From UBA964 sp037444685 (lineage in GTDB: Bacteria; Pseudomonadota; Gammaproteobacteria; Steroidobacterales; Steroidobacteraceae), in the NCBI GenBank assembly GCA_037444685.1, contig JBBILX010000001.1, positions 248,001 through 312,000 of the forward strand: a stretch of 64,000 bases of DNA, in the 5' to 3' direction. Numbering within the stretch: position 1 is the first letter of the stretch; the number at the start of each line of letters is the position of its first letter. Of the stretch, positions 54,355 through 62,711 are shown in pieces. The notes below the pieces were generated by a model. That model did not search any database, was not told where the DNA came from, and was given only the letters and a program-made list of their open reading frames with translations. A program made the translations under genes and the position numbers.

Positions 54355-55082
54355 GCGCGGTCGACGCGTACGTGAACCAGGCCGGCCGGCGCCGCGAGAC
54401 CGACGAGCTGGTCATGCGGCACGCGGAGCTGGTGAAGCGGATCGCCTACCACCTGGCGGGGCGACTGCCGCCCTCGGTCGACGTGGAGGATCTGATCCAG
54501 GCCGGGATGCTCGGTCTGCTCGAGGCGGCCTCGAACTTCAGCGCCGGACGCGGCGCGAGCTTCGAGACCTATGCCGGGATCCGCATACGCGGATCGATGA
54601 TCGATGCGCTGCGCAAGCTCGACTGGGCCCCGCGGTCGGTGCATCGCAAGGCGCGGGAGGTTGCTCAGGCGATACGCGAGCTGGAGAAGGAGACCGGCCG
54701 TGAGGCCAGAGACATCGAGATCGCCGCGAAACTCGGCATGCCACTCGAGGAGTATCACCGCGTCGTGCAGGACGCGGCGAACTGTCAGCTCTCGAGTCTC
54801 GAGGAGGTCCAGATCGCAGAGCACGGCGATGACACGTTCGACCCGTTCCGCGAAACGGCAGATGACAGCTTCCGCGAGGCCCTGGCGCGGGCCATCGGTG
54901 AGCTGCCGGAGCGGGAGAAGCTCGTGATGTCGCTGTACTACCAGGACGAGCTGAACCTCAAGGAGATCGGCACGGTGCTCAAGGTGACCGAGTCGAGAGT
55001 CTGCCAGTTGCACGGTCAGGCGCTGAGCCGCCTGAAGGCACGCCTCGCCGACTGGCGCGACAGGGTGGACGAGCGCGCCTGA
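54351..55082 (+). CDS. fliA: RNA polymerase sigma-28 factor FliA
   Basis: This 243-residue sigma-70-family factor transcribes late flagellar genes. Regions are clear: 2 (LVKRIAYHLAGRLPPSVDVE, DLIQAGMLGLLEAA, FETYAGIRIRGSMIDALRKL), 3, and 4 (LPEREKLVMSLYYQDELNLK, TESRVCQLHGQALSRL). The start at 54351 overlaps the flhG stop. Its anti-factor FlgM and three target promoters of the form TCAAG-N14-[GT]CCGATAC are in this window. Confidence 0.97.
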   Translation: MSAVDAYVNQAGRRRETDELVMRHAELVKRIAYHLAGRLPPSVDVEDLIQAGMLGLLEAASNFSAGRGASFETYAGIRIRGSMIDALRKLDWAPRSVHRKAREVAQAIRELEKETGREARDIEIAAKLGMPLEEYHRVVQDAANCQLSSLEEVQIAEHGDDTFDPFRETADDSFREALARAIGELPEREKLVMSLYYQDELNLKEIGTVLKVTESRVCQLHGQALSRLKARLADWRDRVDERA

Positions 55083-55097
55083 AGGCGGGATCGGTCC

Positions 55098-55487
55098 ATG
55101 AGTACCGACATGAATATCCTGATCGTCGACGACTTCTCGACCATGCGAAGGATCATCAAGAATCTGCTGCACGACCTCGGCTATCAGAATGTCAGCGAGG
55201 CGGACGACGGCAACACTGCCCTGCCGCTGTTACGCAGCGGCAAGTTCGACTTCCTGATCACGGATTGGAACATGCCGGGCATGCACGGCCTCGAGCTCCT
55301 GCGGCAGGTCCGATCCGATCCGAACCTCGCGAAGTTGCCCGTGCTGATGCTCACGGCCGAGGCCAAGCGCGAACAGATCATCGAGGCAGTGCAGGCCGGT
55401 GTCGATGGCTACGTCATCAAGCCGTTCACTGCGGTGACGCTCAAGGAGAAGATCGACAAGATCCTTGCGGCCCGTGCGGGCGGGTGA
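55098..55487 (+). CDS. cheY: Chemotaxis response regulator CheY
   Basis: This 129-residue single receiver domain, when phosphorylated by CheA, binds FliM. The acidic pair D11-D12 (ILIVDDFSTMRRIIKNLL), phospho-Asp D56 (TDWNMPGM), T86 (MLTAEAKRE) and K108 (GYVIKPF) are all present. It lies between fliA and cheZ with short gaps and no own promoter that I can see. Confidence 0.97.
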   Translation: MSTDMNILIVDDFSTMRRIIKNLLHDLGYQNVSEADDGNTALPLLRSGKFDFLITDWNMPGMHGLELLRQVRSDPNLAKLPVLMLTAEAKREQIIEAVQAGVDGYVIKPFTAVTLKEKIDKILAARAGG

Positions 55488-55493
55488 GCACCG

Positions 55494-56225
55494 ATGGATG
55501 CGCTCGCACACCAGTCGCGGTCGATCGAGCCGGCGCTCGCGCGGCTCGCGCACGCATACGGTGCGCGCGACGACGCGGCGTTCGACGCCGCGCTCGCCGA
55601 GCTGCTCTCCCGACGGGTCGAACCCGGGACGAGCGTCCCGGCCGCCACGCTCGAGCGTCTGCGACGCATCACGCTGGACTTGCAGGGAGCGCTCGAGCGC
55701 TTCAGCGTCGATTCGCGCTGGGCCGATCATGCACGACAGGAGATACCCGATGCCCGGGCCAGGCTCGAGGAGGTGCTGCGCCTGACGGAAGCAGCAGCCC
55801 ACCGAACGCTCGATCTGATCGAGCGCAGCGGCCCGCTGCTGGCGAGAGCGGCCGCCTCCGCGGGTGCCGTGCGGGCGAGGCTCCGGGCGGACGACTGCCC
55901 GCCAGCCGCTGAGCTCGATGCCCTGCTCGAACACTCTGTTCGGGACATGGATGACGTGCGCGGCAATCTCGCCGAGGCGTTGCTGGCGCAGGAATACCAG
56001 GATCTGACGGGCCAGATCATCCGCAGAGTGATTGACCTCGTGCGCGAATGGGAACAGGGGCTTGGGGCGCTCTGGCGGCTCGGTGGCGGGACCCCAGATC
56101 GCTTGCGGCCGAACGCCGGCGAGGATCCGCGCGGATCGGGTCCCACCGTGCCGGGCGTGAACGACGCCGGGCGTCTGCATGCGCAGCGGGATGTCGATGA
56201 CCTGCTGTCGGATCTCGGTGTGTAG
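55494..56225 (+). CDS. cheZ: CheY-P phosphatase CheZ
   Basis: A 243-residue protein. The long helical hairpin carries AQEYQDLTGQIIRRVI with Q174 as the catalytic glutamine, and the C-terminal tail ends DVDDLLSDLGV, the CheY-binding peptide of the family, after a disordered linker. It shortens CheY-P lifetime. Follows cheY by 6 bases. Confidence 0.92.
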   Translation: MDALAHQSRSIEPALARLAHAYGARDDAAFDAALAELLSRRVEPGTSVPAATLERLRRITLDLQGALERFSVDSRWADHARQEIPDARARLEEVLRLTEAAAHRTLDLIERSGPLLARAAASAGAVRARLRADDCPPAAELDALLEHSVRDMDDVRGNLAEALLAQEYQDLTGQIIRRVIDLVREWEQGLGALWRLGGGTPDRLRPNAGEDPRGSGPTVPGVNDAGRLHAQRDVDDLLSDLGV

Positions 56226-56243
56226 CCCCCGAAAAGCACCGCC

Positions 56244-56987
56244 ATGGACGTGCTGACCCTCGTCGGATTCCTGTTCGCGGTGCTGGCCATCGGGGTCGGA
56301 TCGATGCTTAAAGGGGCAGGACTGTCCGCGCTCCTGTCCGGGGCCGCATTCATGATCGTCGTCGTCGGCACCCTCGCGGCGATCCTCGTGCAGACTCCGC
56401 TGCGCGTCCTGCGTCACGGGCTGCGGATGTTCGTCTGGGTCCTGCGACCCCCGCTCGTCGATGCGCAGGCGATTATCAGGAAGGTCGTCGAGTGGAGCCA
56501 GCTCGCGCGCAAGCAAGGCCTGCTCGGACTCGAGCCGCAAATCGATCGCGAATCCGATCCCTTCCTGCGCAAGGGGCTGCAACTGGTCGTCGACGGCGCC
56601 GAGCCGGAGCAGATCCGCTCGATCATGGAGGTGGAGCTCGGAGTCCGAGAGCACGCCGACCTGGCCGGAGCCAGGGTGTTCGAGGGAATGGGGGTGTACG
56701 CCCCGACGCTCGGCATCATCGGTGCCGTGCTCGGCCTGATGGCGGTGATGCAGAACCTCGCGGACCCATCCAAGCTCGGCGCCGGCATCGCCGCCGCATT
56801 CACGGCAACCGTGTATGGAATCGGCCTTGCGAACCTCCTGTTCCTGCCTACGGCGGCCAAACTCAAGACGCTGATCGCACATCAGACCCAGGTGCGCGAA
56901 ATGATGATCGAGGGCCTGATCTCGATCGCCGAAGGCGAGAACCCACGCGCGATCGAGACCAAGTTGCAGGGATTCCTGAGCCCGTGA
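56244..56987 (+). CDS. motA: Flagellar stator protein MotA (MotC type)
   Basis: This 247-residue inner-membrane protein has four membrane helices (about 3-20, 30-50, 150-172, 182-203). It has the MotA-family motif GVYAPTLGIIGAVLGLMAVM and AAFTATVYGIGLANLLFLP. The cytoplasmic loop (about 60-145) contains charged residues that contact FliG. Its place between cheZ and cheA matches the second stator pair MotC/MotD of pseudomonads. Ion specificity is not certain. Confidence 0.92.
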   Translation: MDVLTLVGFLFAVLAIGVGSMLKGAGLSALLSGAAFMIVVVGTLAAILVQTPLRVLRHGLRMFVWVLRPPLVDAQAIIRKVVEWSQLARKQGLLGLEPQIDRESDPFLRKGLQLVVDGAEPEQIRSIMEVELGVREHADLAGARVFEGMGVYAPTLGIIGAVLGLMAVMQNLADPSKLGAGIAAAFTATVYGIGLANLLFLPTAAKLKTLIAHQTQVREMMIEGLISIAEGENPRAIETKLQGFLSP

Positions 56988-56995
56988 GGAAGACC

Positions 56996-57916
56996 ATGGC
57001 GCGCCGTCGGAGACACGAGGAGCACACGAACCATGAGGCGTGGGCCATTCCCTACGGCGACCTCATCACGCTGTTGCTCGCATTCTTCGTCGTGATGTAC
57101 GCGATCTCGTCGGTGAACGAGGGCAAGTACCGCGTGCTGTCGGACTCGCTGTCGGCCGCCTTCAGCGGGACACCGCGCACGCTCGAACCTGTTCCGGTCG
57201 GCGATCCGGCGGTGGGCGCGGCTTCGACGATCCAGATCAGCCGGGTGACGCAGGCCGGACTCGAGGCGAGCGCACGGCGCGTGCTCGAGCGGGTGCCCGT
57301 GCCGGGCGTGAACGACCAGAGTGGAGAGAGTGACGCCGCGGCAGCGCGCCTCGCCAGCGCCCTGGCCGAGCGGCAGCGACGACTCGACGGCATCGCGGCC
57401 GCGGTCGAGACGGCCATGCAGGAACTGATCCTCGCGGATCAGCTCGAGGTCAGGCGCGCCGACGCATGGGTCGAAGTCGAGATTCGCACCGATCTGCTGT
57501 TCGCGAGCGGTTCCGCCGAACTCGGTCGCGGGGCCGTCGTGGCGCTCGAACGGCTCGCTGACGTGCTGCGAGCCAGCCCGAATCCGATTCGCGTCGAGGG
57601 ACATACCGACGATCGGCCGATCAACACGGCCGCATTCCCCAGCAACTGGGAGCTTTCGGCCGCTCGAGCAGCGAGCGTCGTGCGCGTCCTCGCGGCGCGT
57701 GGCGTGGCTCCGACGCGGCTCGCGGTGCTCGGGCTCGGCGAGTTCCGGCCGGTGCGGCCGAACACCACTGCCGAGGGACGGCGGGCCAATCGTCGCGTGC
57801 TGCTCTTGATCCTCGACGACGAGGCGGCGTCCGCGATCGCGCCCGGGCCTGACAGGACAGAACCTGCCGCGACAGAGGTCGCGGACGTTCCGGCAGTCGC
57901 CGCCGCCGGCAATTGA
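56996..57916 (+). CDS. motB: Flagellar stator protein MotB (MotD type)
   Basis: A 306-residue protein. One membrane helix holds the ion-binding aspartate D22 (AIPYGDLITLLLAFFVVMYA), preceded by a basic N-terminus. A variable linker leads to the peptidoglycan-binding OmpA-like domain (about 160-280) with IRVEGHTDDRPINTAAFPSN and WELSAARAASVVRVLAARGV and NRRVLLLIL. Its start 8 bases after motA is preferred to upstream shadow codons. A Pro/Ala-rich tail closes the protein. Confidence 0.94.
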   Translation: MARRRRHEEHTNHEAWAIPYGDLITLLLAFFVVMYAISSVNEGKYRVLSDSLSAAFSGTPRTLEPVPVGDPAVGAASTIQISRVTQAGLEASARRVLERVPVPGVNDQSGESDAAAARLASALAERQRRLDGIAAAVETAMQELILADQLEVRRADAWVEVEIRTDLLFASGSAELGRGAVVALERLADVLRASPNPIRVEGHTDDRPINTAAFPSNWELSAARAASVVRVLAARGVAPTRLAVLGLGEFRPVRPNTTAEGRRANRRVLLLILDDEAASAIAPGPDRTEPAATEVADVPAVAAAGN

Positions 57917-57925
57917 GCCGCGACC

Positions 57926-59971
57926 ATGACCATCGAGCTGAAGCAGTTCCATGACGCGTTCTTCGACGAGAGCTTCGAGATGCTCGAATCGATGGAACAG
58001 GCGCTGCTCGGGCTGGGCACGGGTGTGGACGACATGGAGCTCGTCAACACCGTGTTCCGCGGCGCACACTCGATCAAGGGCGGCGCAGCGACGCTCGGAT
58101 TCGAGGCGGTGGCTTCGCTGACGCACAGTCTGGAGAGTCTGCTGGACGCCCTTCGGTCGCGGCGCATCGCGGCGACCCCGAGTGCTGCCGACCTGTTGCT
58201 CAAGTCGGTCGACGTGCTCCGCGCGATGCTGCAAGACACGCGGACCGGCCGCGCGACGGACGCGCAGCGAGTGGCGGACCTGCAGTTCGACATCGAGCTT
58301 CTCGTGGCGCGATCGGCCGAACCGGCGCGCACGGCGTCCGGAGAAACCGCAAGCCGGGCGCTGGCGACCGTCGCAGAGACTGGTGCTCCACCATCGATCG
58401 AGGCACGTGTCTGGCGCATAGATTTCAGACCCACGCCGTCATTGCGGCAGCGGGGCGGCGATCCACTGCGTCTGTTCGCGGAGCTGAGCCGGCTCGGCGA
58501 ACTCGAGCCGACCGTTGACACGAGTGTGGTGCCGGAACTCCACGAGCTCGATCCGGAGCGCTGTTACCTCGGCTGGTCCTTGCGTCTCGCCACGAATGCC
58601 CCGCGTGAGGCGATCCTGCAGGTGTTTGACTGGGCCGAGGGTGACTGTGAACTCAGTATCGAACCCGTGCTGCCGCTCACTCCGGCCTCCGCCATGATCA
58701 CCGGCGAGCGCGCCGACGGACCGGCGGGCGCGTCCGGCCCGACGGCTGGACCGGATCCGCCCGTCGCGCCTGGCGCGGGCACGACACCGGGCGGAGCCAG
58801 CATACGTGTCAGCGCGACGAGGATCGACGAACTGATCAATGAAGTAGGCGAACTCGTGATCACTCAGTCGATGCTGATCCAGTTGGCGGCAGTGTTCGCG
58901 GGTCCGGCCGGCGATCGGTTGCGTGCGGGCTTGGCGCAGCTCGAGCGCAATGTACGCAGCCTGCAGGAAGCGGTGATTCGGATGCGGATGGTGCCGGTCT
59001 CCGCCGTACTGAACCGGTTGCCACGCATGGTGCGTGAACTCGCGCAGAAGCTTGGCAAGCGTGTTCAGTTGCAGATGAGCGGCACCGGGACGGAGCTGGA
59101 CAAGTCGCTGCTCGAGAAGCTCGGCGACCCTCTCGTCCATCTGGTCCGCAACGCGATCGACCATGGTCTCGAGACACCTGAAGCGCGTCGCGCTGTCGGC
59201 AAGCCCGCTGTGGGCACTGTGCGGATCGATGCGACACAGCATGGCAGTGAGGTCGTCATCGAAGTCCGCGATGACGGCGCCGGCATCGATACTGCCCGTG
59301 TACTGGCCAAAGCGCGTCGCGTCGGGCTCGTTGCAGCGACGGCGACGCCGAGCGACGCCGAGCTGCTCGGACTGATCTTCGCGCCGGGGTTCTCGACGGC
59401 GGAGACAGCGACCGAGGTGTCCGGCCGCGGTGTCGGGCTGGACGTCGTCCGCAACAACGTCGAGTCGATCGGGGGACGCGTCGAGGTCTCGAGTGTCCAG
59501 GGCCGGGGTACATGCATTGCGATTCACCTGCCGCTGACACTGGCGATCGTCGATGCGCAGATGATCGAGGTCGCCACGGAGACCTACGTCGTTCCAGTAT
59601 CGGCGATCGTCGAATCCGTGCGGGTCAGACCCGGTCTCCTCGAACGATTGGTCGGCCACGGGGAGGTGATGCACTTTCGCGGCGAATACCTGCCGGTGCT
59701 GGACCTGGCGGAGCGGCTCGGCCTGCGCGGCGCGCGCACCACCGGTGTCGGGCGTGATCTCGTCATGGTCGTCGAGGCCGAGGGTCATCGCGCTGGTTTA
59801 CGCGTCGATGGCCTGCTGGGACAGCAACAGGTGGTGGTCAAGAGTCTGCAGCAGAACTTTCGCTGTGTCGACGGCATCTCCGGTGCGACCATTCTCGGCG
59901 ACGGTTCGATTGCCTTGATCCTCGATGTCGGCTACTTCACGAGGCGCACACCTGTGCGAACTGCCGCATGA
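57926..59971 (+). CDS. cheA: Chemotaxis histidine kinase CheA
   Basis: This 681-residue kinase has a P1 domain with phospho-His H48 (FRGAHSIKGGAATLGFEAV), a region of about 155-255 with VWRIDFRPTPSLRQRGGDPL in the place of P2, a Pro/Gly/Ala linker, the P3 dimerisation helices (ISVSATRIDELINEVGELVI-like start), the P4 ATPase with HLVRNAIDHGLE, DDGAGID and GRGVGLDVV, and the P5 CheW-like domain at the end. All catalytic boxes are intact. The stop overlaps the receptor gene by 4 bases. Confidence 0.96.
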   Translation: MTIELKQFHDAFFDESFEMLESMEQALLGLGTGVDDMELVNTVFRGAHSIKGGAATLGFEAVASLTHSLESLLDALRSRRIAATPSAADLLLKSVDVLRAMLQDTRTGRATDAQRVADLQFDIELLVARSAEPARTASGETASRALATVAETGAPPSIEARVWRIDFRPTPSLRQRGGDPLRLFAELSRLGELEPTVDTSVVPELHELDPERCYLGWSLRLATNAPREAILQVFDWAEGDCELSIEPVLPLTPASAMITGERADGPAGASGPTAGPDPPVAPGAGTTPGGASIRVSATRIDELINEVGELVITQSMLIQLAAVFAGPAGDRLRAGLAQLERNVRSLQEAVIRMRMVPVSAVLNRLPRMVRELAQKLGKRVQLQMSGTGTELDKSLLEKLGDPLVHLVRNAIDHGLETPEARRAVGKPAVGTVRIDATQHGSEVVIEVRDDGAGIDTARVLAKARRVGLVAATATPSDAELLGLIFAPGFSTAETATEVSGRGVGLDVVRNNVESIGGRVEVSSVQGRGTCIAIHLPLTLAIVDAQMIEVATETYVVPVSAIVESVRVRPGLLERLVGHGEVMHFRGEYLPVLDLAERLGLRGARTTGVGRDLVMVVEAEGHRAGLRVDGLLGQQQVVVKSLQQNFRCVDGISGATILGDGSIALILDVGYFTRRTPVRTAA

Positions 59972-61506
59972 AGAAGCCTGCGAGGCGTCGATATGCCCTG
60001 CTGCGGCGCCCGCTGCAGGCTGCCCTGATCGTCGGTGCTGCTGCCAGTGCGGGCGTGCTGCTCACACGCGACCCGCCGTGGGTGCTGAGTGCGGTCGCAG
60101 GCGCAGCCTGCTGCCTCGCCGCGGTGTTTGCATGGCGGCAGCAGCGCGCAGGCGAAGAGGCGGTCCGACGCGGGTTGCGCGCGCGGCGCCTCGTGCTGCG
60201 ACGGTTGCGCAGCCGACGTGCCCGCAAAGCCGCGGACCGATTGCAGGCCTCGCGTTTGCGCGCCGCAGTCGCTTGTGCCGAACAGGCACTCGTCGTTCTC
60301 GATCCTCGGCTGCGAGTCGTTGAGGCCAGTCGCGGCGGGCTGCAGCGGCTGCCGGGGATAGAGCCGGGCCAGCCGCTGCCCGGATGCCCGGCTGTTGAGG
60401 TCGCGCCGGATGACGCCGATCGGGCCATGCAAACGTTGCGCAGCGCGCTCTCGAAGGCTCGGGCGACGGCTGGTGGCGCGTACATGGCATCGCTGTCTTC
60501 GCTGACAGGAGAGGATGGCGCCAGGCTTGGTTACCTCGTGGAGTGGTCGGTCGCGCATGCGGCGCATCGGGTGTCCGAGCTGGAAAGCGAATGCCAAAGA
60601 CTGCGCGAGGAGTTGAGGCAAGCCCGCGAGGCGGCCGCCCGCATCGGGGCAAGATACACGGAGGGAGTCGCCTCGGCCGAGCTCTCGGCCGATGTCCTGC
60701 TGTCGAGCGCCCATGGCCTTTCGCTGCGGATGGGCACGCTGGTGCAGCGCACGCGCGAGCGGGCAGCGGCATTCGAGGCGACCGCAGCGTCGATAGAGCA
60801 ACTCACGGCGACCATCACGCAGACCGCGGACCATGCCAGCGAGGCCGATCAGCTGGCCGGCGCGACGCGCGAATTGGCGCTGCGCGGCGGTGAAGTCGCC
60901 ATGCGGGCCGTTGAGGCCATGCACGCCATTGATCGCTCCAGTCGCAAGATCGCTGAAATCGCAGGAGTCATCGATGAGGTCGCCTTCCAGACCAGCCTGC
61001 TCGCGCTGAACGCGGCGGTCGAGGCGGCGAGGGCGGGCGAGCAGGGCAAGGGATTTGCCGTTGTCGCCTCGGAGGTGCGCACACTCGCGCAGCGCAGCGC
61101 GGAGTCAGCGCAGCAGGTCAAGGAGCTGATCCGCGACACCGTCGCGAAGGTCGGTAACGGGACGCAGCTCGTCGACGAGTCGGGGCGTGCGCTCGGTGAC
61201 ATCGTCGCCAGTCTCAAGCGCGTGACGGACCTGCTCGCAGAGATCAGTGCGGCGAGCCGCGAACAGGCGAGCGGCGTGAAGGGCATCGCCGGAGCGCTGG
61301 TGCAGACCGGTCAGATCGCGGGCGAGAACGCATTGCTGGCCGACGAGGCGCTGCGGGCCGTCGACCTGCTGGTCGAGCAGACGTCGACACTCGTCGAATC
61401 GGTCCGGCAGGTTGTTGCCGGCGGGCCCGCGAACCTGCCGCGCAGGGGGGTGATTCCGCCTGCGAATCCGGTCCCACAGATGTCACGGGGCTGGAATCGC
61501 TTTTAG
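59968..61506 (+). CDS. Methyl-accepting chemotaxis protein without periplasmic sensor domain
   Basis: This 512-residue receptor has two adjacent membrane helices (about 15-32 and 39-56) joined by only about six residues, so it has no periplasmic ligand domain. A PAS-like cytoplasmic region (about 100-180, VLDPRLRVVEASRGGLQRLP to LGYLVEWSV) may sense internal signals. No HAMP domain is obvious. The signalling hairpin tip reads IDEVAFQTSLLALNAAVEAA then RAGEQGKGFAVVASEVRTLA; the usual FQTN is FQTS here. It lies between cheA and cheW. Confidence 0.93.
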   Translation: MKKPARRRYALLRRPLQAALIVGAAASAGVLLTRDPPWVLSAVAGAACCLAAVFAWRQQRAGEEAVRRGLRARRLVLRRLRSRRARKAADRLQASRLRAAVACAEQALVVLDPRLRVVEASRGGLQRLPGIEPGQPLPGCPAVEVAPDDADRAMQTLRSALSKARATAGGAYMASLSSLTGEDGARLGYLVEWSVAHAAHRVSELESECQRLREELRQAREAAARIGARYTEGVASAELSADVLLSSAHGLSLRMGTLVQRTRERAAAFEATAASIEQLTATITQTADHASEADQLAGATRELALRGGEVAMRAVEAMHAIDRSSRKIAEIAGVIDEVAFQTSLLALNAAVEAARAGEQGKGFAVVASEVRTLAQRSAESAQQVKELIRDTVAKVGNGTQLVDESGRALGDIVASLKRVTDLLAEISAASREQASGVKGIAGALVQTGQIAGENALLADEALRAVDLLVEQTSTLVESVRQVVAGGPANLPRRGVIPPANPVPQMSRGWNRF

Positions 61507-61531
61507 GCTTGCTTCACAGGCTGACAGAGGC

Positions 61532-62059
61532 ATGCAGCGTCCAGGCACCAGTGTGAATCCAGAAGACGACCGCGGGAGCGGTGCGTCAGGCGGCCCGCTG
61601 CGTCAGTTTCTCCGGTTCGATCTGGCGGATCAGGAGTACGGTGTCGAAATCCTGCGCGTACAGGAGATCCGCAGCGCCGAGCGGGCAACCCGCCTACCCA
61701 ATGCTCCCGAGCACGTGCTCGGAGTCATCAACCTGCGTGGTCACGTCGTGCCCGTGGTCGACCTGCGACGCCGCTTCGGGCTGCCTGCCGTGAACGTGCA
61801 GGCGTCACGGGTGATCGTCGTGGTGCGAGTGCCGTTAGCCGGACGCGACGTGACCGCCGGTCTGCTCGTTGACTCGGTCTCGGAGGTCTGCAGCCTCGAG
61901 ACCGCGACGCTGCGACCGGCGCCACCGCTCGGCAACGCGTCGGAGGCGCAGTTCATCGACGGCCTCGCCGTCTCCACGCGCGGACTCGTCATAATGCTCG
62001 ACGTATGCCGACTGGTCGAGGCCAGTCTGTCCGAGCCGACGAATCCGCCGGAGGCGTGA
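61532..62059 (+). CDS. cheW: Chemotaxis coupling protein CheW
   Basis: This 175-residue protein joins receptors to CheA. It has the CheW block RFDLADQEYGVEILRVQEIR, APEHVLGVINLRGHVVPVVD, LRRRFGLPA and the C-terminal DGLAVSTRGLVIMLDVCRLV. An unconserved 25-residue N-terminal extension precedes the domain. It follows the receptor gene after 25 bases and precedes the STAS gene by 4 bases. Confidence 0.95.
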   Translation: MQRPGTSVNPEDDRGSGASGGPLRQFLRFDLADQEYGVEILRVQEIRSAERATRLPNAPEHVLGVINLRGHVVPVVDLRRRFGLPAVNVQASRVIVVVRVPLAGRDVTAGLLVDSVSEVCSLETATLRPAPPLGNASEAQFIDGLAVSTRGLVIMLDVCRLVEASLSEPTNPPEA

Positions 62060-62063
62060 GCCC

Positions 62064-62402
62064 ATGTCAGCATGCAGATCGGCATCGAGGAGTCGGCATC
62101 CTGCTCCCTCGAGCGTGGCGGTGGTCGAGCTACCGGCCAGGATGACCACCGATGGAATCCGGGCGCTGCACGCGGAACTGAAGACGCGCCTGCGGACCGG
62201 CAAGGCACCGCCCCGGCTGATCATCGACGGCACGAGAGTCGAGGAGGTCGATACGGCCGGCTTGCAGCTGCTGCTGGCGATGCGTCGCTCGGCGGACGCC
62301 GCGGGATCGACGATCGAGTGGCGTTCCCCGTCCGCGGCGCTCGTGCGTGCCGCTCGGAATCTTGCCCTGACCGATGCGCTCGGCTGGCGAGACGGTGCGT
62401 GA
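62064..62402 (+). CDS. STAS-domain protein
   Basis: A 112-residue cytoplasmic protein of the anti-anti-sigma / MlaB fold. The conserved loop is VEEVDTAGLQLLLAMRRSAD; the usual phospho-acceptor Ser of SpoIIAA is Thr here (DTAG). The C-terminal helices AALVRAARNLALTDAL are typical. It follows cheW by 4 bases. STAS proteins at this place occur in other gammaproteobacterial motility clusters, but the partner kinase or phosphatase is not known to me. The N-terminal 15 residues are unconserved. Confidence 0.8.
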   Translation: MSACRSASRSRHPAPSSVAVVELPARMTTDGIRALHAELKTRLRTGKAPPRLIIDGTRVEEVDTAGLQLLLAMRRSADAAGSTIEWRSPSAALVRAARNLALTDALGWRDGA

Positions 62403-62619
62403 AAGGATCGGGGCTCTGGCGGCCGATGTACTGAATCTGGACGTCGAGCTGCCGCGCATGGACGGACGGCCGTGTCACCGCACGCTGGTACGCCTGCGGC
62501 CGATACCGGTCGTCAAGTGCTCATCGCTGACCGAACGGGGTGCCGATATCACGCTCGAGGCGCCCAGGCCAGTCGAGGGCAGCGCTGATCCGGTGGTCAC
62601 GGCGGCGACAGAGGGATCA

Positions 62620-62635
62620 TGGCACGTTTCGTGCT
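62620..62635 (+). promoter_or_regulatory. Sigma-54-like promoter before the DUF2802 gene (one mismatch)
   Basis: TGGCACGTTTCGTGCT keeps the -24 TGGCAC and the -12 GC at the exact 12-base spacing, but has GTGC in place of TTGC. Predicted start is near 62646, with a leader of about 66 bases containing the palindrome. Confidence 0.55.
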
Positions 62636-62661
62636 GCTCATCGGCTGTCGGCGCGTTTGAA

Positions 62662-62679
62662 GCGTCGGAATTCCGACGC
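62662..62679. repeat. 18-bp perfect palindrome in the DUF2802 leader
   Basis: GCGTCGGAA (62662-62670) is followed directly by its reverse complement TTCCGACGC (62671-62679). It lies about 16-33 bases after the predicted sigma-54 start. It could be a dimeric repressor site or an RNA hairpin; no T-run follows, so it is not an ordinary terminator. Confidence 0.6.
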
Positions 62680-62711
62680 CCCGCCGTGAACGGCTTCACA
62701 GGAGACCTGCG

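Larger units (their letters stand above)
62403..62711 (+). other. Non-coding 309-base region with sigma-54-like site and hairpins
   Basis: No convincing gene is seen. An open frame from 62374 runs through it but overlaps both flanking genes and shows no recognisable motif. The right third holds a sigma-54-like site (62620-62635), an 18-bp perfect palindrome (62662-62679) and a small hairpin GCCG-TGAA-CGGC (62683-62694). The left two thirds show nothing I can name. Confidence 0.5.

Noticed and set aside
62510..62546. TCAAG followed by GCCGATAT after cheW/STAS
   Set aside because: The spacer is 24 bases, not 14, so it is not a sigma-28 promoter.
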